From the NCBI RefSeq assembly GCF_024199925.1, contig NZ_JANADR010000001.1:8931501-8995500 (forward strand): a stretch of DNA of 64,000 nucleotides. The letters are read 5' to 3'. A program made the translations under genes and the position numbers. This DNA is from Bradyrhizobium sp. CCGUVB1N3 (GTDB lineage: Bacteria; Pseudomonadota; Alphaproteobacteria; Rhizobiales; Xanthobacteraceae). The notes under the pieces are model-generated. The model was given only the letters and a program-made list of their open reading frames with translations. It was not told the origin of the DNA and did not search any database. Of this stretch, positions 33,802 to 42,903 are shown piece by piece; position 1 is the stretch's first letter, and each line of letters starts with the position of its first letter.

Positions 33802-35010
33802 GTGACGATCTTCGTGCCGGCCGCGCGCGTCTCGCGCATCAAGATATCTCCGACCACGGCGGCGTCCGCGCGGGTGCGCGAGCTCAAGGCCGCCGGCCGC
33901 GACATCGTCGACATGGCGATCGGCGAGCCTGATTTCGACACGCCGGATCAGATCAAGGCGGCGGCGCATGAGGCGATCGACCGCGGTGAGACGAAATATA
34001 CTGCCGTCAACGGCACGGTCACCCTGCGCAAGGCCGTGATCGCTGACTACAAGCGTCGCCTCGGATTGGAATATAGCGACAACGAGATCTGCGTCGGCGG
34101 CGGCGCCAAGCAGATTCTGTTTCTGGCGCTGATGGCAAGTGTGGAGGAGGGCGCCGAAGTCATCATTCCCGCGCCCTATTGGGTCTCCTATCCCGACATG
34201 GTTATCGCCAACGACGGCAAGCCGGTCATTGTTCGCTGCTCCGAGAACCAGGGATTCAAGCTGACGGCGGAGGCGCTGGAGGCCGCGATCACACCGCGGA
34301 CGCGCTGGCTGATCCTCAATGCGCCCTCGAACCCGACCGGTGCAGCCTATTCACGCAGTGATCTCGAGGCGCTTGGCGCCGTGCTGCTGCGCCATCCCAA
34401 CGTCCTCATCCTCTCCGACGACATCTACGACCAGATCTGGTATCGCGACGAGCCCGCGACGACGCTTGCGGCCGCGGTACCCACACTCAAGGATCGCGTC
34501 CTTCTCGCCAACGGCGTGTCCAAGACCTACGCCATGACCGGGTGGCGGATCGGTTATGCCGCCGGCCCCGCGCCGCTGATCGCGGCCATCAACAAGCTGC
34601 AATCGCAGATATCGTCCTGTCCGTCGTCGATCAGTCAGGCGGCGGCCGCCCATGCGCTGGCCAGCGACCAGTCGTTCGTTCGCGACAGCGTCAGGCTCTA
34701 CAAGGAGCGCCGCGACTACGCCTGCGCGCGGTTGAACGCGATACCGGGGCTGTCGTGCCTGGTGCCGGACGGCGCCTTCTACCTCTATCCCGGTTGTGCC
34801 GGCGTGATCGGCAAGACCACCCCGGACGGAAAGGTCATCGGGAACGATCTCGACTTCGTGCTCTATCTGCTCGACGGCGTCGGCGTGGCCGCCGTGCAGG
34901 GTGCAGCCTACGGACTTTCGCCCTATTTCCGCCTGTCGATTGCGACCTCGATGGATGCGATCAAACAAGCCTGCGACCGCATCGAGAAGGCCTGCAGGGC
35001 GCTTCGCTGA
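33802..35010 (+). CDS. Class I/II pyridoxal-phosphate aminotransferase (aspartate aminotransferase-like)
   Basis: 402 residues from a GTG start. Fold-type I features are all visible: RDIVDMAIGEPDFDTPDQIK near the start, NGTVTLRKAVIADY, ILNAPSNPTGAAYSR with the conserved Asn, LSDDIYDQIWY with the PLP-contacting Asp/Tyr, the Schiff-base Lys in NGVSKTYAMTGWRIGYAAGP (about 239) and the carboxylate-binding Arg near YFRLSIATS. It would transfer amino groups between an amino acid and 2-oxoglutarate or pyruvate. Its position behind the Liv cassette suggests it deaminates the imported compound. Confidence 0.92.
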   Translation: MTIFVPAARVSRIKISPTTAASARVRELKAAGRDIVDMAIGEPDFDTPDQIKAAAHEAIDRGETKYTAVNGTVTLRKAVIADYKRRLGLEYSDNEICVGGGAKQILFLALMASVEEGAEVIIPAPYWVSYPDMVIANDGKPVIVRCSENQGFKLTAEALEAAITPRTRWLILNAPSNPTGAAYSRSDLEALGAVLLRHPNVLILSDDIYDQIWYRDEPATTLAAAVPTLKDRVLLANGVSKTYAMTGWRIGYAAGPAPLIAAINKLQSQISSCPSSISQAAAAHALASDQSFVRDSVRLYKERRDYACARLNAIPGLSCLVPDGAFYLYPGCAGVIGKTTPDGKVIGNDLDFVLYLLDGVGVAAVQGAAYGLSPYFRLSIATSMDAIKQACDRIEKACRALR

Positions 35011-35128
35011 GAGCTGTGACGCCGCAGGTGAAAATCGGCGGTGCTCTGGTAGAATCTCATTGAAATCAATAGGCTAGATAAAGGATAGTGCTGCCAAGTC
35101 GAGTTTTCAGGACCAGCGTTCGACACAG

Positions 35129-36067
35129 ATGAGCGTCGATTTCAGGAAGCTGAAGAGCTTCGTTAAGGTCGTCGATGCCGGCAGCGTTTCGCGCGCCGCC
35201 GGCCTGTTGCGCACGGCGCAGCCCGCGCTCTCACAGCAGATCGCGGCGCTCGAAAGTCACTTCAAGCACAAGCTGCTCCTGCGCAGCAATCACGGGATCG
35301 TCCCGACCGAAGCCGGTCTCATTCTTTATCGTCATGCCCAGTTGCTGCTGAAGCAGATCGAGCAGGCGCAGATCGACATCGATCAATCGACCAAGGCGCT
35401 GGCCGGGCGGGTGTCGATCGGGCTTGCGACCTATTCGGCGTCGAGCACGCTGTCGCTGCCGATCCTGAAAGAAATGTCGACGCTGCACCCGCAGATCATC
35501 GTCCATATCAATGACAGTTTCGGTCATGTGCTGAGCGAGCTGATCATGACCGGCAAGATGGATATGGCCATGATCTACGGCTCCGGTCCGATCAAGGGCG
35601 TCAAGCTGCAGCCGCTGTTCCGCGAAGAGCTCTATCTCGTCTCCCGCGCGGGGCCGGCGGCGAAGAAGCCGACGGACGAGCCGCTGCCGCTGTCAGCGCT
35701 GGCCGATGTCAAGCTGTTGCTGCCGAGCCAGGGCCATTTCCTGCGTCGGCTGATCGACGAGTCGCTGGCGCGGGCACGGGTGACGCCGAACGTCGCTTCC
35801 GAGATCGAATCCGTCTCTGCGCTCGGCGCCGCCGTGACCGAGGGATTGGGCTCGACCATCCTGCCGGCTTCTGTCGCCGCCAGCGCGTCGAGCTTTGCGG
35901 GCGTGGAGGTGCGGCGGCTGGTTCGCCCCGCGATCGAAGCTACCGTCTCGTTGTGCGTATCCGACCATCTGCCGCTGTCGGAGCCCGCGCTTGCCACGCG
36001 CTCGGTGTTGCTGACCGTTGTCGAGAAGCTGATGCGCAGCCATCCGCAGGGCATTCGGGCGGTCTAA
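35129..36067 (+). CDS. LysR-family transcriptional regulator
   Basis: 312 residues. The winged helix-turn-helix is VVDAGSVSRAAGLLRTAQPA followed by LSQQIAALESHFKHKLLLRS (about 12-55). The C-terminal type 2 periplasmic-binding-like effector domain follows, with ISIGLATYSA-like first strand (VSIGLATYSASSTLSLPIL). It lies between the Liv/aminotransferase operon and the hydantoinase operon. Identical GCCATA-N9-TATGGC boxes with T-N11-A geometry precede both operons, so it is the obvious activator of both. The ATTGA-AA-TCAAT dyad at 35059-35070 before its own start is a possible autoregulatory site. Confidence 0.9.
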   Translation: MSVDFRKLKSFVKVVDAGSVSRAAGLLRTAQPALSQQIAALESHFKHKLLLRSNHGIVPTEAGLILYRHAQLLLKQIEQAQIDIDQSTKALAGRVSIGLATYSASSTLSLPILKEMSTLHPQIIVHINDSFGHVLSELIMTGKMDMAMIYGSGPIKGVKLQPLFREELYLVSRAGPAAKKPTDEPLPLSALADVKLLLPSQGHFLRRLIDESLARARVTPNVASEIESVSALGAAVTEGLGSTILPASVAASASSFAGVEVRRLVRPAIEATVSLCVSDHLPLSEPALATRSVLLTVVEKLMRSHPQGIRAV

Positions 36068-36135
36068 GCCACACGCCAGCAATTCAAAGCTGAGCACCGT
36101 CTTGCTCGACGGCTGCATCGTACCGGTTTCGTCAG

Positions 36136-36165
36136 GCCATAAACAAAACCTATGGCGGCAGACCG
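36136..36165 (+). promoter_or_regulatory. LysR-type operator, GCCATA-N9-TATGGC, copy 2
   Basis: GCCATA (36136-36141) and TATGGC (36151-36156) with a 9-bp spacer of unrelated sequence, followed by the same GGCAGACCG extension (36157-36165) as copy 1 at 29005. The box is about 125 bp before the hyuA start, a similar distance as copy 1 from its gene. The surrounding 36068-36289 gap contains no other supported feature. Confidence 0.75.
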
Positions 36166-36289
36166 GAGTTGTGGTGGTCGGCCGCAACCGCATTTCCTAC
36201 CGTCGAAGACGTCGTGGATTTGATCGCGCGATCAGCAGGCGATTTCGACGCACCAGCGTCGTCGTGAAGGCGACGCTTCGAGGAAACAG

Positions 36290-38356
36290 ATGGCCAAGCT
36301 CGCATTCGATACCGGGGGAACCTTCACCGATTTCGCGCTGCTCGACGACAACGGCGAACTGCATCTCCACAAAGTTCTGAGCACACCCGCTAACCCAGCC
36401 GAGGCCGTGGTTCGCGGCGTTTCCGAACTGCTCGCGGAATTCGGCGACGTCGTCGATCTCGACAAGCTTCAGGTGCTCGGCGCGACCACCGTCGTCACCA
36501 ATGCTGTGCTGGAGCGCAAGGGGGTCAAGACTGGCTTCATCTCGACCGCCGGCTTCCAGGACATGCTGCGCATCCGTAACGAAGGACGTTACGATCTCTA
36601 CGATCTGAATTTGAAATATCCCGACCCTCTGGTGACGCGCGCGAACAGCTTTGGCGCCGTCGAGCGCATGTCGGCCGACGGCGAAGTCGTCACGGCGCTG
36701 GAGGAGAACACCGTCCGAGAGATCGCCGGCCGGTTGCGCGAGGAAGGCATCAAGTCCGTCGCGGTTTGCCTGCTGCACGCCTACAAATATCCGACCCATG
36801 AGCAACGCATCGCGGCGCTGCTGCGCGAAGAGGACCCCGATATTTTCGTCTCGTTGTCGTCTGAGGTCTGTCCGGAGGTTCGCGAGTTCGACCGTGCCTC
36901 GACCACCGTCGTCAACGCCTATACACGACCGCAGATGTCGGGCCACGTCGCCCATCTCGAACGCGAATTTGCCGCCAGGGGCATCCATCGCCAGGTACTC
37001 TGGATGACCTCGTCGGGCGGCCTCGTGCCAAGCAGCCGTGCCGCGGAGTTGCCGGTGCGCCTGATTGAGTCGGGGCCGGCCGCAGGTGCTGTCGCCGCCG
37101 CCGAATTCGGTCGCATCGCCGGCGAGGGCAGCGTGCTGTCCTTCGACATGGGCGGCACCACCGCAAAGCTGTGCCTGATCCCGAACGGTGAGCCGACGGT
37201 CGGTACCGACCTCGAAGTCGCGCACTATCAACGTTTCCGCAAGGGTTCGGGCTTTCCCTTGAAAATCCAGTCGATCCGGATGATCGAGATCGGCGCTGGC
37301 GGCGGCTCGATCGCGGCGAAGAATCCGCTGGGCTTGCTTGACGTCGGCCCGCGTTCGGCGGGCGCGTTGCCGGGGCCGGCCGCCTATCAGCGCGGCGGCA
37401 CCGAGCCGACCGTGACGGACGCCGACATCCTGCTCGGCTATATGGGGACCGAATCCTTCGTCGGCGGCTCGTTCAAGGTGTCGAAGGATGCGGCGCTGGC
37501 CGCGATGACTAAGCTTGCTGCCTCGCTGGACGTGAGCGTGCCGCGCTGCGCTTTCGGCATCCACGATCTCGTCAACGAGTCCATGAGCAAGGCGGCAGCC
37601 GTGCATGCGACCGACCTTGGCGTCGATCCGCGCAGCCTGCCGATGGTCGCCTTTGGCGGTGCCGGTCCCGTGCATGCCTATGGTATCGCCCGCAAGCTCG
37701 GCATCAAGCGCATCATTTGCCCGACAGGCGCCGGCGTCACCTCGGCGATCGGGCTCTTGATCGCGCCGGTCGCGGTCGATCTGTCCGCGAGTTTCCCGAT
37801 GCAGGTCGACAATTGGGATTTCACCGCGATGGATCGCCTGCTGGGCGATCTCGCGAGCCAGGGGGCTGAGGTCGTCCGCGCAGCCGGCGTTGCGCCGGAG
37901 ACCATCACCAACAGCTACACGGTCGACATGCGTCACGTCGGTCAGGGTCACGAGATCACGGTCGCCCTACCGGATCGCAGCCTGCCGCCAAAGCAGTTTC
38001 ATGAGGAGTTGCTCGGGAATTTTTACAAGCTCTATCGTGAATTGTTCGGCCGCACGGTCGCGGGCTCGTCTGTTGAGGTGATCACCTGGCGCCTGCGTTC
38101 CAGCGGCGAGAAGGATCAGGTAACCCGCCCGCACACGCGCCATGCCGCCGCGGCGCGGAAGGGCACCCGCCCGGTCTATTTCAGCGAAGCGGGCGGCTTC
38201 GTCGAAACGCCGGTCTACGATCACTACAAACTGACGGTCGGCGAGGCGATCGAGGGACCGGCAATCGTCGAACAGCGGGAATCGACCGCAGTCGTCGGAC
38301 CGAGCGGCACGGCTCACGTCGACATCAATGGCAATCTTGTGATCAACATCGCCTAA
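36290..38356 (+). CDS. hyuA: Hydantoinase/oxoprolinase subunit A
   Basis: 688 residues, normal for HyuA. The actin-like N-terminal domain begins FDTGGTFTDFALLDDNGELH, with a second hallmark GATTVVTNAVLERKG near 64. The central nucleotide-binding segment is LSFDMGGTTAKLCLI near 283, and MVAFGGAGPVHAYGIARKLG near 452 follows. The family performs ATP-dependent opening of cyclic amides (N-methylhydantoin, 5-oxoproline), and relatives carboxylate acetone or acetophenone. It acts with the B subunit encoded 13 bp downstream. The exact substrate is not predictable. Confidence 0.92.
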   Translation: MAKLAFDTGGTFTDFALLDDNGELHLHKVLSTPANPAEAVVRGVSELLAEFGDVVDLDKLQVLGATTVVTNAVLERKGVKTGFISTAGFQDMLRIRNEGRYDLYDLNLKYPDPLVTRANSFGAVERMSADGEVVTALEENTVREIAGRLREEGIKSVAVCLLHAYKYPTHEQRIAALLREEDPDIFVSLSSEVCPEVREFDRASTTVVNAYTRPQMSGHVAHLEREFAARGIHRQVLWMTSSGGLVPSSRAAELPVRLIESGPAAGAVAAAEFGRIAGEGSVLSFDMGGTTAKLCLIPNGEPTVGTDLEVAHYQRFRKGSGFPLKIQSIRMIEIGAGGGSIAAKNPLGLLDVGPRSAGALPGPAAYQRGGTEPTVTDADILLGYMGTESFVGGSFKVSKDAALAAMTKLAASLDVSVPRCAFGIHDLVNESMSKAAAVHATDLGVDPRSLPMVAFGGAGPVHAYGIARKLGIKRIICPTGAGVTSAIGLLIAPVAVDLSASFPMQVDNWDFTAMDRLLGDLASQGAEVVRAAGVAPETITNSYTVDMRHVGQGHEITVALPDRSLPPKQFHEELLGNFYKLYRELFGRTVAGSSVEVITWRLRSSGEKDQVTRPHTRHAAAARKGTRPVYFSEAGGFVETPVYDHYKLTVGEAIEGPAIVEQRESTAVVGPSGTAHVDINGNLVINIA

Positions 38357-38369
38357 GGACCACGTTCCC

Positions 38370-40052
38370 ATGTCCGTGAACGCTGCCGATTTCAACGATC
38401 CGATCAACCTGCAGGTGATGTGGAATCGATTGATCTTCATCGCCGATCAGGCCGACATCGTGCTCGGCCGCACCGCGTTCTCGCCGATCGTGCGCGAGAA
38501 CCACGATTATGTGACCGTGCTGCTCGACAGCCGCGGTCGCGCGCTGGCGCAATGCACCTGGTCGATCCCGGTGTTCATCACCTCACTGCCGGTGGCCGCG
38601 CAGAAATACTTCCTGCCGAAGTTTCCGGCCGAAACGTTGCAAGAGGGCGACGTGCTCGCCACCAATGATCCGGAGATCGGGACCGGTCATCTGCCCGACG
38701 TGACCATGATCACGCCGATCTTCAAGAACGGCAAGGTCGTGGCCTATGCCGGCTCGATCGCGCATCTGCCCGATATCGGCGGCGCTCCTTTGCACTCCGA
38801 AGCCAGCGATATTTTCGAGGAGGGCATCCGCTTTCCGATCGTGAAGCTGCACAAGGCCGGCGTTCCCAACCAGGACGTCCTCGATATCATCGCCGCCTCC
38901 GTTCGTCTGCCGACCGAGGTGATGGGCGATCTCGAATCCATGATTGCGGCCAACAACGTCATGGGCCGCGAACTGGTTAAGTTCCTCGACGAGTATGATC
39001 TCGACAGCATCGACGAACTGGCCGACGCGATCCACACACGCTCCGAAGCACAGACACGTCGCGCAATCCAGCAATGGCCGAACGGGACCTACAGCGCTGA
39101 GGTCCTGCTCGACGGCTACGACACCGACGTGACGCTCAAGGCCGCCGTGATCGTCCGCGACGAGTCCATTCACGTCGACTACACCGGAACATCAGAGCAG
39201 ATCCTTCACTCGATCAATTGCCGCACCAACTATCGCTACGCCCATTCGGTCTACGCGCTGAAATGTTTGCTCGACCCGGACACGCCCAACAACGAAGGCT
39301 GCATCACGCCGATCACGGACGAGGCGCCGCTGGGCTCGATCCTCAATCCGGAGCAATGGACGGCGGGTAATTCGCGTAACCTGATCGGGCATGTGATTCC
39401 GTCGTTGATCTTCAAGGCGCTGGAAGGCGTAGTGCCGGACAAGGTGATGGGCGACAGCGGCGGGGCGCCGATCTGGGCCGCCAATTGTGTGGGACGGCGT
39501 GACGATGGATCGCAATATGGCTCGGTGCAGAATTTTCACGGCGGGCAGGGCGCACGCGCCGAGTTCGACGGTCTGGACACGCTGAGCTTCCCCTCCAATT
39601 GCCGGGTTACGGCGATCGAGATGTTCGAGATCGCAGTTCCCGCGCTCACCGAATGCAAGGAGTTGATTGCCGACTCCGGCGGCGCCGGCAAGAGCCGGGG
39701 CGGCCTCGGCCAGCGCGTCGTGCTGCGCAATCTCGGGCGCAACCCGATGAACATCTATCTGGCATCCGAACGCGTGCGCCATCCCTGTTTCGGCGTCGTA
39801 GGCGGCAAGTCGGGCAGCGCCGGCAAGGTTTACCGCAACGGCGAACCGCAATTTCCCAAGGGCAAGGTGGTGTTGAAGACGGGCGACCGTCTCGAGGTGG
39901 AGACGCCGGGCGGCGGCGGCTGGGGACGTACATCCGAGCGCGCCGCGACTTCGATCGAGCTCGACCTTGCCGAAGGCTTGATCACGCCCGCGGCGGCGAG
40001 GCAGATTTACGGCTATCAGCGCTCCAGCGTGGCGGCGACCGCCGCCGAATAG
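38370..40052 (+). CDS. hyuB: Hydantoinase/oxoprolinase subunit B
   Basis: 560 residues, full length. The N-terminus NDPINLQVMWNRLIFIADQA and RTAFSPIVRENHDYVTVLLD is typical. Metal or active-site segments follow: LATNDPEIGTGHLPDVTMIT near 94, GSIAHLPDIGGAPLHSEASD near 128 and VDYTGTSEQILHSINCRTNY near 270. The C-terminal glycine-rich GDRLEVETPGGGGWGR is the usual end motif. HyuB forms the catalytic complex with HyuA. Confidence 0.92.
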   Translation: MSVNAADFNDPINLQVMWNRLIFIADQADIVLGRTAFSPIVRENHDYVTVLLDSRGRALAQCTWSIPVFITSLPVAAQKYFLPKFPAETLQEGDVLATNDPEIGTGHLPDVTMITPIFKNGKVVAYAGSIAHLPDIGGAPLHSEASDIFEEGIRFPIVKLHKAGVPNQDVLDIIAASVRLPTEVMGDLESMIAANNVMGRELVKFLDEYDLDSIDELADAIHTRSEAQTRRAIQQWPNGTYSAEVLLDGYDTDVTLKAAVIVRDESIHVDYTGTSEQILHSINCRTNYRYAHSVYALKCLLDPDTPNNEGCITPITDEAPLGSILNPEQWTAGNSRNLIGHVIPSLIFKALEGVVPDKVMGDSGGAPIWAANCVGRRDDGSQYGSVQNFHGGQGARAEFDGLDTLSFPSNCRVTAIEMFEIAVPALTECKELIADSGGAGKSRGGLGQRVVLRNLGRNPMNIYLASERVRHPCFGVVGGKSGSAGKVYRNGEPQFPKGKVVLKTGDRLEVETPGGGGWGRTSERAATSIELDLAEGLITPAAARQIYGYQRSSVAATAAE

Positions 40053-40059
40053 GGGAAAC

Positions 40060-40860
40060 ATGGGTCTGCTCGATGGAAAGATCGCGCTCGTCACCGGGGC
40101 CGGAACGGGGATCGGGCGCGAGACTGCGATCCTGCTCGCCAGGGAAGGCGCAACGGTCGTCCTGACCGGGCGGCGGATCGACCCGCTGTGGGATGTCGTG
40201 GCCGTGATCGAGAAGGCCGGCGGCAAGGCCGTCGCCCACGTGCTTGATGTAGCGTCGCGCGAGTCGATCCTGGAGACGGTTGCCTGGGCCAAGCGCAATC
40301 TCGGGGCGATCGACATCCTCGTCAACAATGCCGGCAGCGCGAGCCGGGTGCTCAACGCCCGCTTCATCAGCGAAGCCGAGTGGAACGCCACGGTGAATGT
40401 CAATCTCACCGCGGTGTTCAACCTGACCCAGGCCGTGCTCGAGGACATGATCGCCAGGAAGGAGGGCACGGTGATCACCGTCTCGTCGCTCGCGGTCGTC
40501 AATCCGAGCCTGCTCGGCGGCGCCGCCTACGGTGCGGCCAAGGCCGGCGTGAAGAATTTCATGACCTTCCTGCACAATACTTACCGCAACCAGGGTATCC
40601 GCGCGACGACCATCCTGCCCGGCGAAACCGACACCCCGATCATGGACAATCGCGCGCGGCCGCCGCTGGACGATGAACGCGCGGTGATGCTCAACCCCCA
40701 CGACGTCGCCCGCGCGGTGCTGCTCTGCGCCAGCCTGCAGAAGGGTGCCATGATTCCCGAGTTGCACATCTGCCCGACCTTCATGCGAGATACGTCCGCC
40801 GATATCGAAGCGGCTCGTTGGGTCGGCGCGCCGGAAGGCCTGAAGGACAAGAACAGCTAG
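40060..40860 (+). CDS. SDR-family oxidoreductase
   Basis: 266 residues of a classical short-chain dehydrogenase. The cofactor motif is TGAGTGIGRE (about 12-21), the NNAG motif is ILVNNAGSAS near 88, and the catalytic set is Ser in VSSLAVVNPS with Tyr-x3-Lys in AAYGAAKAGV near 158-162. It begins 7 bp after hyuB and belongs to the hydantoinase operon. It would oxidise or reduce a hydroxy/keto intermediate released after ring opening and deamination. NAD versus NADP preference cannot be called with confidence. Confidence 0.9.
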   Translation: MGLLDGKIALVTGAGTGIGRETAILLAREGATVVLTGRRIDPLWDVVAVIEKAGGKAVAHVLDVASRESILETVAWAKRNLGAIDILVNNAGSASRVLNARFISEAEWNATVNVNLTAVFNLTQAVLEDMIARKEGTVITVSSLAVVNPSLLGGAAYGAAKAGVKNFMTFLHNTYRNQGIRATTILPGETDTPIMDNRARPPLDDERAVMLNPHDVARAVLLCASLQKGAMIPELHICPTFMRDTSADIEAARWVGAPEGLKDKNS

Positions 40861-40875
40861 AGAAGAGGATCTCCC

Positions 40876-41577
40876 ATGAACGGAGCCAAATTGCGCGAGC
40901 GCCTTGCCAAGGGCGAGGCGATCGCGATGCTCACGCCGCACCACGCCTCGTCTGGACTGGCGGCCCGCCTGGTGGAACTCGGAGCCGATGCGATCTTCGT
41001 CGATTGCGAGCACGGCACCTGGAGTTTTGAAGATGTTCGCGTGACGGCTCAGGCCATCCGCGGCGCAGGCGGCGCGGCCATCGTTCGCCCGCATTCACAT
41101 GAACGACCGATCCTGATCCGCTATCTTAATGCCGGCGCGGATGGGCTGATGGTGCCGATGGTCGATACCGCCGAGCAGGCCCGCGCGATCGTTGATGCCG
41201 TGCGCTATGCGTGCCCCGCCGACCATCAGAAACGGCTCGTCATTGCCATGATCGAGACGCCCAAGGCGATCGATGATATCGATGAACTTCTCGCAGTGGA
41301 GGGGATCGACGTATTCTTCATCGGCCCGGGCGACCTGTCTCAGAACATGGGTTATCCGCCGGCCCCGCCGTTCGGGCAATCGCGTCCGCAGGCGGTCATC
41401 GAGCGGGTGGCGTTCGCGGTGGGCCGGATTCGTGCAGCCGGCAAGGTCGCCGGAACGCTGGTGACCTCGGACGAGTTGCCGCTCTGGCTGGAGCACGGCG
41501 TCAAATATTTCTACGTCCATTCGGATCCGTTCCTGCGCGTCGGTCTGGCTGGCATCAAGAAAGTGCTTGGGCGGTAA
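40876..41577 (+). CDS. HpcH/HpaI family aldolase (second copy)
   Basis: 233 residues. Family motifs: AIFVDCEHGTWSFEDV near 36, Arg in GGAAIVRPHSHERP, the metal Glu in VIAMIETPKAIDDID near 120 and Asp in FFIGPGDLSQNMGYPPAPP near 145. The divalent-metal retro-aldol reaction would release pyruvate or a related keto acid. The sequence differs clearly from the aldolase at 14381, so it is not a recent duplicate. It ends the operon, suggesting that the pathway started by the hydantoinase finishes in central metabolism. Confidence 0.9.
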   Translation: MNGAKLRERLAKGEAIAMLTPHHASSGLAARLVELGADAIFVDCEHGTWSFEDVRVTAQAIRGAGGAAIVRPHSHERPILIRYLNAGADGLMVPMVDTAEQARAIVDAVRYACPADHQKRLVIAMIETPKAIDDIDELLAVEGIDVFFIGPGDLSQNMGYPPAPPFGQSRPQAVIERVAFAVGRIRAAGKVAGTLVTSDELPLWLEHGVKYFYVHSDPFLRVGLAGIKKVLGR

Positions 41578-41840
41578 AATCCAGCAGCGCACGCGGATGT
41601 AGCAAGATCATCAATATCGCCCGGGCGGGTAAGAACTCGCTTGGACGTTGCCAGAGATCCATACGCGCAACATAGACACGCGGCGCATACTCACATTGCA
41701 GAACGAGTATTAACCCAAGGAAATTTCCCGAGCCAGATATCGAGAATAGCTCTTATACTCGCTGTGCGGGTGGCCTGTGCACTCTCGCTCTCGTGTGCGT
41801 GACGTTTGCACCACGAACGACTGCGATTTCGCACGCCAGC
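41578..41840. other. Intergenic stretch, nothing recognised
   Basis: The gap between the aldolase and the SDR relic holds no recognisable gene, repeat or clear terminator. Base composition is lower in GC than the flanks, as expected for non-coding DNA. Confidence 0.4.
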
Positions 41841-42026
41841 TTATTCCGCGGTGTTCGGATCGGCGATGTCCCCGGCAATCGCCAGGACATCCGGATCAGA
41901 CGGCTCTCTGATCGAGCGCGAATTCGCAACGACACGAAAATTGCGATCGCGATATGCCCTGACCAAGGCCTCGCCGATACCCTGCGACGCGCCGGTGATG
42001 ATAGCGACTTTCTGCTCTGCATCCAT
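41841..42026 (-). pseudogene. N-terminal fragment of an SDR oxidoreductase
   Basis: About 60 codons encode the complete first part of a short-chain dehydrogenase: KVAIITGASQGIGEALVRAY with the TGxxxGIG cofactor motif, then RVVANSRSI and a DxxD-type segment DVLAIAGDIADP. The frame stops right after ADPNTAE, where family members continue into the NNAG and catalytic regions, and no continuation is found downstream in other frames. It sits 54 bp behind bdhA on the same strand. It is best read as the stump of a deleted gene. Confidence 0.65.
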
Positions 42027-42080
42027 GATGGCCTCCATGTTTCGGTTGGAGCGGCGCGCGCCGCTGCGGTGGTCGCTTGA

Positions 42081-42863
42081 CTACTGCGCGGTCCAGCCGC
42101 CATCGACGGAGATTGCTGTGCCCGTGATCTGGTCTGCCGCAGGCGAACAGAGGAAAGCCACGGTGCCGCCAAGCTGCGAGGGGGAGACAAAATCCAGAGA
42201 CGGTTGCTTCTCGGCCAAAAGCTCCTTGGCCGCTTCCCTCTGATCTATGCCCCTTTGCGCGGCGATGTCGCTGATCTGCTTTTCGACCAAAGGGGTTCTC
42301 ACCCAGCCCGGGCAGACCGCGTTGCAAGTGACGCCGCTGCCGGCCGTCTCCAGACCAACCACTTTGGTCAGGCCCACCAGCCCGTGTTTGGCCGCAACGT
42401 AGGCGGCCTTATGTGACGACGCGACGAGGCCGTGCGTGGAAGCGATGTTGACGATCCGTCCCCAACGTTGCCTCCTCATCTGAGGCACTGCCGCGGCAAT
42501 GCCGTGGAACGCAGCGGACAGATTGATGTCGAGGATTGCATTCCATTTGGCGGCAGGAAAGTCCTCCACCGGGGCGGTGAACTGGATGCCGGCATTGTTC
42601 ACCAGGATGTCAATGCGTCCGAATCTCTCGACTATCGCGGCGATCAATCCGCGCACGGCATCGGCTTTTGACATGTCGGCGCCGTCGTAGACGACGCGCA
42701 CGCCGTGCTCACGTTCGATACCAGTGCGGATCGCCTCAATCTCGCGAGCGTCGCCCAAGCCGTTCAACACCAGACCGGCGCCGAGCTTGGCTAGCTCTTT
42801 CGCGATGCCCAGTCCGATGCCGCTGGTCGATCCGGTGACGATTGCTACTTTTCCCTTCAGCAT
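42081..42863 (-). CDS. bdhA: 3-hydroxybutyrate dehydrogenase
   Basis: 260 residues from the ATG at 42863, preceded by GAAGGGAAG; an extension to 42890 is not needed. Cofactor motif TGSTSGIGLGIA, NNAG in ILVNNAGIQF, catalytic Ser in VNIASTHGLVAS and Tyr-x3-Lys in AAYVAAKHGL. The segment NAVCPGWVRTPLVEKQI is diagnostic of the D-3-hydroxybutyrate dehydrogenase group. The enzyme interconverts 3-hydroxybutyrate and acetoacetate with NAD in polyhydroxybutyrate turnover. The acetoacetate decarboxylase at 46900 in the same gene string would take its product. Confidence 0.9.
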   Translation of the reverse strand: MLKGKVAIVTGSTSGIGLGIAKELAKLGAGLVLNGLGDAREIEAIRTGIEREHGVRVVYDGADMSKADAVRGLIAAIVERFGRIDILVNNAGIQFTAPVEDFPAAKWNAILDINLSAAFHGIAAAVPQMRRQRWGRIVNIASTHGLVASSHKAAYVAAKHGLVGLTKVVGLETAGSGVTCNAVCPGWVRTPLVEKQISDIAAQRGIDQREAAKELLAEKQPSLDFVSPSQLGGTVAFLCSPAADQITGTAISVDGGWTAQ

Positions 42864-42903
42864 GGGGCTTCCCTTCGATGTTTGAGACAAAACAGAAAGA
42901 CGG

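Noticed and set aside
35059..35070. ATTGA-AA-TCAAT dyad upstream of lysR as a firm operator
   Set aside because: It is short, AT-rich and differs from the GCCATA-N9-TATGGC boxes, so it is mentioned only as a possibility under the lysR gene.
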